Shown: piece by piece, positions 13,933-17,504 of the stretch
How positions within the stretch are numbered: position 1 is the stretch's first letter
Layout: each line of letters begins with the position of its first letter
NCBI GenBank assembly: GCA_003023485.1
Contig: PXSG01000063.1
Location: 1 to 17,504 of the forward strand
DNA length: 17,504 nucleotides
Direction: 5' to 3'
Origin: Halobacteriales archaeon SW_10_68_16
GTDB lineage: Archaea; Halobacteriota; Halobacteria; Halobacteriales; Haloarculaceae
Made by a program: the position numbers and the translations under genes
Notes under the pieces: generated by a model
Databases searched by the model: none
Told to the model about the DNA's origin: nothing
What the model saw: only the letters and a program-made list of their open reading frames with translations

Positions 13933-15239
13933 ACTACGAGCGCTCCGTCTCGGCCGAGCCACACGAACTCGCGCCGGAGTCGGTCTGGGCGATGGACCTG
14001 CCGCCCATCCGTGTCGGGCCCGGCGCAATCGAGGAACTGGGCTACCAGCTCTCGCAACTCGGCGTCGAGGCTGACGCCCGCGGACTGGTGGTCACCGACG
14101 AGCAACTCGCCTCGCTGGGCCACGCCCGCCGCGTCGCCGACCACATCACGGACGCCGGCTACACGGTCGACAGCTACGACGAGTCCGAGCGCGAACCCTC
14201 CATCGCCAGCGTCGACGCTTGCGTCGAGTTCGTCCGCGAGGAGACCGAGGACGGCTACGACTTCTACGTCGGCCTCGGCGGCGGGAGTTGCATGGACACC
14301 GCCAAGACGACGCGCGCGGTGCTGGCAAACGGCGGGTCGGTCATCGACTACGTGGCCGAACCGACCGGCGGGGGCGAGCGACTCACAGAGTCGGGGCCAC
14401 CGCTGGTGTTGATCCCGACGACCGCCGGCACCGGCTCGGAGATTTCGGCCGTGGCTGTCCTCTCGGTCGAGGAACAGAACATCAAGGAAGGCATCTCGGA
14501 CCCGTCGGTGCGGGCCGACGCGGCGGTGCTGGACCCGACGCTGACGACGACGCTCCCCCCGAGGATGACCGCAAACACCGCGATGGACGCGCTGGGCCAC
14601 GCCATCGAGGGGTACACCACCCAGGCCTACGACGAACTCCTGCGCCCCGAGGACCCCGCCGACCGGCCGGTGTATGCCGGCCGCACGGACTTCACCGAAC
14701 TGTTCAGCGAGAAGGCCATCGACCTGCTGTCGAGCAACATCCGTGCGGCGGTCAACAACGGCGACGACCTCGCGGCCCGCGAGGGACTGCTGAAGGGTGC
14801 GCTGTACGGCGCCATCGCCGGCCTGACCGCCGGCGCACACCTCTGTCACGCCATGGCCTACCCCGTCGGGAACAGGTACCACACCCACCACGGCGAGACC
14901 ATCGCCGTCCTGACCCCGGCGAGCACGCTCGGGTACAACGTCGCCAGCGACCCGCCACGTTTCGCACGGGTGGCCGAGATGCTCGGCGCGAACACCGACG
15001 GGCTGAGCACCCGCGAAGCCGCCGACCGGGCCCGCGAGGAGTTCGTCCGCCTCCAGCGGGACCTGAACGTCCTCCCCAGCGGCCTGGCCGACCTCGCGGG
15101 GGTCACCGAAGCGGAGGTGGACTGGCTGGCCGAACGGACCGTCGAGACACAGGAGCGGCTGCTCCGGCCGAACCCGCGGCCCGTCACGAAGGCAGACGTG
15201 GCCGACGTCTACCGTGACGCGCTACACAACTGGGAGTAA
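13929..15239 (+). CDS. Iron-containing alcohol dehydrogenase, hydroxyacid-oxoacid transhydrogenase (ADHFE1)-like
   Basis: The 436-residue protein belongs to the type III (iron-dependent) alcohol dehydrogenases. The nucleotide-binding motif GLGGGSCMDTAK lies at 115-126 and IPTTAGTGSE at 162-171. The expected metal ligands are Asp220 and His224 (AMDALGHAIEGY), His307 (GAHLCHAM) and a His near 320-321 (YHTHHGETIAV). An insertion after EGYTTQAYDELLRP with DRPVYAGRTDF, then SNIRAAV and LAAREGLLKGA, resembles the animal enzyme ADHFE1, which couples oxidation of 4-hydroxybutyrate to reduction of 2-oxoglutarate. The substrate here is unproven; a simple alcohol or lactaldehyde-type activity is possible. 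The start at 13929 has a GGAGGG site about ten bases upstream. The stop lies two bases from the L10e stop on the other strand. Confidence 0.85.
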   Translation: MNYERSVSAEPHELAPESVWAMDLPPIRVGPGAIEELGYQLSQLGVEADARGLVVTDEQLASLGHARRVADHITDAGYTVDSYDESEREPSIASVDACVEFVREETEDGYDFYVGLGGGSCMDTAKTTRAVLANGGSVIDYVAEPTGGGERLTESGPPLVLIPTTAGTGSEISAVAVLSVEEQNIKEGISDPSVRADAAVLDPTLTTTLPPRMTANTAMDALGHAIEGYTTQAYDELLRPEDPADRPVYAGRTDFTELFSEKAIDLLSSNIRAAVNNGDDLAAREGLLKGALYGAIAGLTAGAHLCHAMAYPVGNRYHTHHGETIAVLTPASTLGYNVASDPPRFARVAEMLGANTDGLSTREAADRAREEFVRLQRDLNVLPSGLADLAGVTEAEVDWLAERTVETQERLLRPNPRPVTKADVADVYRDALHNWE

Positions 15240-15241
15240 AG

Positions 15242-15772
15242 TCAGGCGATCAGCAGTTCCTTCCCGCGCTCGACGTCGACGCGGCACGGCGGCGTGATCT
15301 TGTTGTAGGCGCGGCGGAACGCCTCCCTGATGGCGTCGGCCTGTTCGGGCTCACACCACGCCGTGAACAGCGCCTCGCCGGCCTGGATGCGGGCGGCGGT
15401 GCCGACGATCTTCCCGAAGGACTGGCGCATCCCGTCGGAGACGCGGTCGGCGCCGGCGCCGGTGGCCTGCTTGTTCTCCCGGAGGACCTGGTGGGGGAAC
15501 TTCCGGAGGATCATCTTGTAGTTGCCCTCGCCGAGTTCCTTGATGAGGTGGCGGTTCGCCGAGAGGCGCGCGGCCTCCAGCGACCCGTGGCGGATCTGGA
15601 CGGTCTCCTCGACGATCAGCGAGATCTGGACCGGGTAGTCCTCGGCGTCGGCGTCCCTGTTGCCCATCTTGTGTTGTGCGACCTTCGAACCGGGGATGCC
15701 CGTGATGTACTCCCGTCGGGTGTAGGCGGGCTTGTCGATGTCCCGGTACATCGAAGCTGGTTTCTCGGACAT
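15242..15772 (-). CDS. rpl10e: Large-subunit ribosomal protein L10e (uL16 family)
   Basis: The 176-residue protein is the archaeal/eukaryotic L10e, equivalent to bacterial L16. The signature opening [20 protein letters not shown], the conserved [45 protein letters not shown] and [15 protein letters not shown] are all present, and the length matches other haloarchaeal copies. It binds 23S rRNA near the peptidyl transferase centre and the A-site tRNA and is essential. The ATG at 15772 is about eight bases after the start predicted from a minus-strand CTTTATC box, giving a nearly leaderless mRNA. It stands alone, not in a ribosomal protein operon, and is convergent with the dehydrogenase gene with a two-base gap. 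Confidence 0.96.
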   Translation of the reverse strand: MSEKPASMYRDIDKPAYTRREYITGIPGSKVAQHKMGNRDADAEDYPVQISLIVEETVQIRHGSLEAARLSANRHLIKELGEGNYKMILRKFPHQVLRENKQATGAGADRVSDGMRQSFGKIVGTAARIQAGEALFTAWCEPEQADAIREAFRRAYNKITPPCRVDVERGKELLIA

Positions 15773-15802
15773 GGTCTTGCCGTACAGGAGGCAAACGGCG
15801 GG

Positions 15803-15809
15803 GATAAAG
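15803..15809 (-). promoter_or_regulatory. TATA box of the L10e gene
   Basis: CTTTATC on the minus strand is centred 34 bp upstream of the ATG at 15772, so the mRNA should start about eight bases before the start codon. Confidence 0.6.
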
Positions 15810-15883
15810 GCTTTGAACCGACGTGGCTGGCAGTGCCACCGTCGCGTGTCTCTCCCAGCGCGAGCGAACGAGTAGCCCACGAA

Positions 15884-15890
15884 CTTATAC
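15884..15890 (+). promoter_or_regulatory. TATA box of the cupin gene
   Basis: CTTATAC is centred 26 bp upstream of the ATG at 15913. This indicates a leaderless mRNA and fixes the start codon. Confidence 0.65.
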
Positions 15891-15912
15891 TGGCCGTGGT
15901 CGACGCCCGGAC

Positions 15913-16401
15913 ATGGGCAAGACCAGCGAAGGCGACCTGGAGTGGACGGAACTCGACGGGCCGGGCATGCACGTCAGGCGCAAACAACTCGGCGAGGCAG
16001 CAGGTGGCGAGCAACTCGGCTGCAGTCTTTACGAACTCCCGGCCGGCGAGCGTGCCTGGCCCTACCACTACCACACGGCCAACGAGGAGGCCATCTACGT
16101 CCTCTCCGGGGCCGGAACGTTGCGACTCGACGGCGAGACGACGTCACTCGAAGCCGGCGATTACGTCGCGCTCCCGGCCGACGAGCGTGGCGCCCACCGC
16201 GTCGTCAACGAGGGCGACGAGCCCCTGCAGTACCTGGTCGTCTCGACGATGGACGAACCGGACGTGACCGTCTACCCCGACTCGGAGAAGTTCGGCGTCT
16301 ACGTCGGGTCGCCGCCGGGCGGCCGCGAGGAGCGCACCATGGAGGGGTACTACCGCGCCGAGGACGACGTGGGCTACTGGGACCGCGAGGACGAGTCGTG
16401 A
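15913..16401 (+). CDS. Single-domain cupin protein
   Basis: The 162-residue protein holds one cupin barrel. Motif 1 is visible as [21 protein letters not shown] (the two His and the Glu are likely metal ligands), followed by [21 protein letters not shown] (motif 2 with its His) and PLQYLVVST. The C-terminal extension ([20 protein letters not shown], then [10 protein letters not shown]) is typical of haloarchaeal cupin-2 proteins that may act on or bind sugars or other small ligands; no specific substrate can be named. The start is set by the leaderless TATA spacing. Its TGA overlaps the GTG of the following short frame (GTGA). Confidence 0.85.
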   Translation: MGKTSEGDLEWTELDGPGMHVRRKQLGEAAGGEQLGCSLYELPAGERAWPYHYHTANEEAIYVLSGAGTLRLDGETTSLEAGDYVALPADERGAHRVVNEGDEPLQYLVVSTMDEPDVTVYPDSEKFGVYVGSPPGGREERTMEGYYRAEDDVGYWDREDES

Positions 16402-16592
16402 CCGTCGACTACGACGACTCGGGGACGGTCCGTGGCCTGCTGGAGTCTGCCGACGCCGAGTTCGAGGCCGACTACGGGGCCGACGTCCGCTTCGAGGTGC
16501 GCGCACCGGTCGACGAGGCCGCCGCCCTCGGGGACCGCCTCCGGAGCGCCACGAGCGGCCGTGCGAGGCTCGACGGCGAGTTCGACGCGTGA
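16398..16592 (+). pseudogene. Orphan C-terminal (DUF1949) domain of an IMPACT/YigZ-family protein
   Basis: The 64-residue frame starts at a GTG overlapping the cupin stop (GTGA). The sequence [20 protein letters not shown], then EFEADYGADVRFEVRAP and LRSATSGRARLDGEF, corresponds to the C-terminal ferredoxin-like DUF1949 domain of archaeal UPF0029/IMPACT (YigZ) proteins. Those are normally about 200 residues, with an N-terminal IMPACT domain (YASDDGEPSG-type motif) that is entirely missing here and is not found elsewhere in the window. The surviving domain is intact and in frame. It is most simply a remnant left by deletion of the N-terminal part. A translated free-standing domain coupled to the cupin gene is the alternative. 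The family assignment is from memory of the family's sequence. Confidence 0.7.
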
Positions 16593-16714
16593 CGTTCCTG
16601 CCGGCCCGCTGGCCCCGCACTCGATGCGTTCCACACCCTGGCGGCGGCTCTATTCACGAAATCTCCACACGAAACAACGGGGGTTCGACGCGCGTCGATG
16701 TATAACCGGCAGTA
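16593..16714. other. Convergent spacer before upp, with a 14-bp palindrome
   Basis: No gene is visible. TCGACGCGCGTCGA (16685-16698) is a perfect palindrome just downstream of the upp stop codon as read on the minus strand. It might form a hairpin at the 3' ends of the convergent transcripts, but a match of this length is expected about once by chance in a window of this size. Confidence 0.3.
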
Positions 16715-17392
16715 TCAGTTCGTGCGGAACGCGCGGTCGCCGGCGTCGCCGAGGCCGGGGACGATGAAGCCGTGGTCGTCGAGGTGGTCGTCGACGGCGC
16801 AGGTGACCAGTTCCGCCTCGGGGAACGCCTCCCCGACACGCGTCAGGCCGGGTTCGGCGCTGACCGCCGAGAGGACGAAGAGGTTCTTCGGGTCCGCCGT
16901 GCCCGAGAGGACCTCCTCCAGGACGGCACACATCGTCGACCCGGTCGCGAGCATCGGGTCCGCGACGATGACGGTGTCCTCCTCGCGTATCTCGGGGAGC
17001 TTGACGTACTGGACCTCGATGGGGAAGGTCCCGTCCTCGTCCATGCCAGCCTCCTCGTTGCGGCTGGCTGAGATGATGCCCTGCCGGGCCCGCGGGAACG
17101 CCTTCAGGAGCCCCTCGACGAAGGGGGTCGCCGCCCGCAGGACGTTGATGATGACCACGTTGTCCATGTCCCCGATGCGCGTGCCGGTGGTTTCGGTCAG
17201 GGGTGTCTGGACCGAGACGGTCTCCGTGTCGAGGCGGCCGTCGATGAGTTCGTACCCGCAGATGCGGCCCAGTTTCACCAGGCCCTTCCGGAAGGCCACC
17301 TGCTCGGTGTCGACCCTGCGTATGTCCGTGAGGGTGTGCTGTGCGAGCGCGTGGGTGACGACCGACGCGTGTTCGTGGTCCTCGATGGTCAT
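16715..17392 (-). CDS. upp: Uracil phosphoribosyltransferase
   Basis: The 225-residue protein converts uracil and PRPP to UMP in pyrimidine salvage. The PRPP-binding signature [13 protein letters not shown] is at 141-153, the flexible-loop region includes [13 protein letters not shown] and [10 protein letters not shown], and the uracil-binding C-terminal motif [15 protein letters not shown] is at 208-222. The length is normal for archaeal Upp. The ATG at 17392 lies about 28 bp from a minus-strand CTATAAG box, indicating a leaderless mRNA. In archaea the enzyme is typically activated by GTP and inhibited by CTP; nothing in the window tests this. It is transcribed alone. Confidence 0.95.
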   Translation of the reverse strand: MTIEDHEHASVVTHALAQHTLTDIRRVDTEQVAFRKGLVKLGRICGYELIDGRLDTETVSVQTPLTETTGTRIGDMDNVVIINVLRAATPFVEGLLKAFPRARQGIISASRNEEAGMDEDGTFPIEVQYVKLPEIREEDTVIVADPMLATGSTMCAVLEEVLSGTADPKNLFVLSAVSAEPGLTRVGEAFPEAELVTCAVDDHLDDHGFIVPGLGDAGDRAFRTN

Positions 17393-17416
17393 GTGCGGGT
17401 GGATGCCCGGCCCCGG

Positions 17417-17423
17417 CTTATAG
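17417..17423 (-). promoter_or_regulatory. TATA box of upp
   Basis: CTATAAG on the minus strand is a near-consensus archaeal TATA element centred 28 bp upstream of the upp ATG, giving a leaderless mRNA. Confidence 0.65.
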
Positions 17424-17504
17424 TCCCCGGATATCGTCTCGTGGCCGTCGCGGTGGCGGGGCGGGTCGTCCCTGTTCGGACCGCTAGACCCCCGGAACCC
17501 CGAA

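Noticed and set aside
12816..14891. 691-codon minus-strand ORF spanning the DUF4350-type and dehydrogenase genes
   Set aside because: It spans two unrelated plus-strand genes and their spacer and resembles no known family, as expected for a shadow frame.
16685..16698. Perfect 14-bp palindrome as an operator or attachment site
   Set aside because: A palindrome of this length is expected about once by chance in a window of this size, and it lies in a convergent spacer with no promoter beside it.
17424..17504. Possible gene fragment at the right edge
   Set aside because: The 81 bases beyond the upp promoter give no recognisable protein on either strand.

Overview
The window is a piece of haloarchaeal (class Halobacteria) chromosome. 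The grounds are a very GC-rich composition with strong GC bias at third codon positions, Asp/Glu-rich proteins, long spurious antisense ORFs opposite nearly every gene, archaeal TATA-type boxes about 25-28 bp upstream of many start codons (leaderless mRNAs), and archaeal genes: Orc1/Cdc6, ribosomal protein L10e, an XPD/Rad3-type helicase, a bacterio-opsin-activator-type HTH regulator and an archaeal MutS paralogue. The genus cannot be told from the sequence alone. No rRNA, tRNA, CRISPR array, insertion sequence or phage gene was recognised; this is core chromosome, not an obvious island.

Layout. 1-2664 (minus): the N-terminal half of an Orc1/Cdc6 ATPase running off the left edge, preceded by a MutS-family ATPase with two helix-hairpin-helix motifs. 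2743-4489: a metallophosphoesterase (plus) converging on aspartate kinase (minus). Both genes carry internal deletions; the kinase one breaks the reading frame and removes the glycine-rich catalytic segment. 4617-6752: a Bat-type HTH regulator (minus) divergent from a two-gene operon of a six-helix membrane protein and a SAM-dependent methyltransferase. 6778-7161: small GNAT-like protein. 7215-11612 (minus): XPD-like helicase, class I/II aminotransferase, a 39-residue stump of an alpha/beta hydrolase, and a GNAT acetyltransferase. 11735-13736 (plus): SppA-like membrane serine protease overlapping a membrane-anchored DUF4350-type protein. 13837-15239 (plus): a possible leaderless 31-codon ORF overlapping an iron-dependent alcohol dehydrogenase resembling hydroxyacid-oxoacid transhydrogenase. 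15242-15772 (minus): ribosomal protein L10e. 15913-16592 (plus): cupin protein followed by an orphan C-terminal domain of an IMPACT/YigZ-family protein. 16715-17392 (minus): uracil phosphoribosyltransferase.

How the genes fit together. Replication and repair are over-represented (Orc1/Cdc6, MutS paralogue, XPD-like helicase). The SppA/DUF4350 pair is a likely envelope proteolysis unit. The HTH/membrane protein/methyltransferase block looks like a regulator with its target operon. The most striking feature is that four loci within 14 kb (metallophosphoesterase, aspartate kinase, alpha/beta hydrolase, IMPACT protein) all look internally deleted or truncated relative to their families. Either this lineage is losing sequence through small deletions or the assembly has dropped segments; reads would settle it. 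No clear new defence or mobile system was seen.
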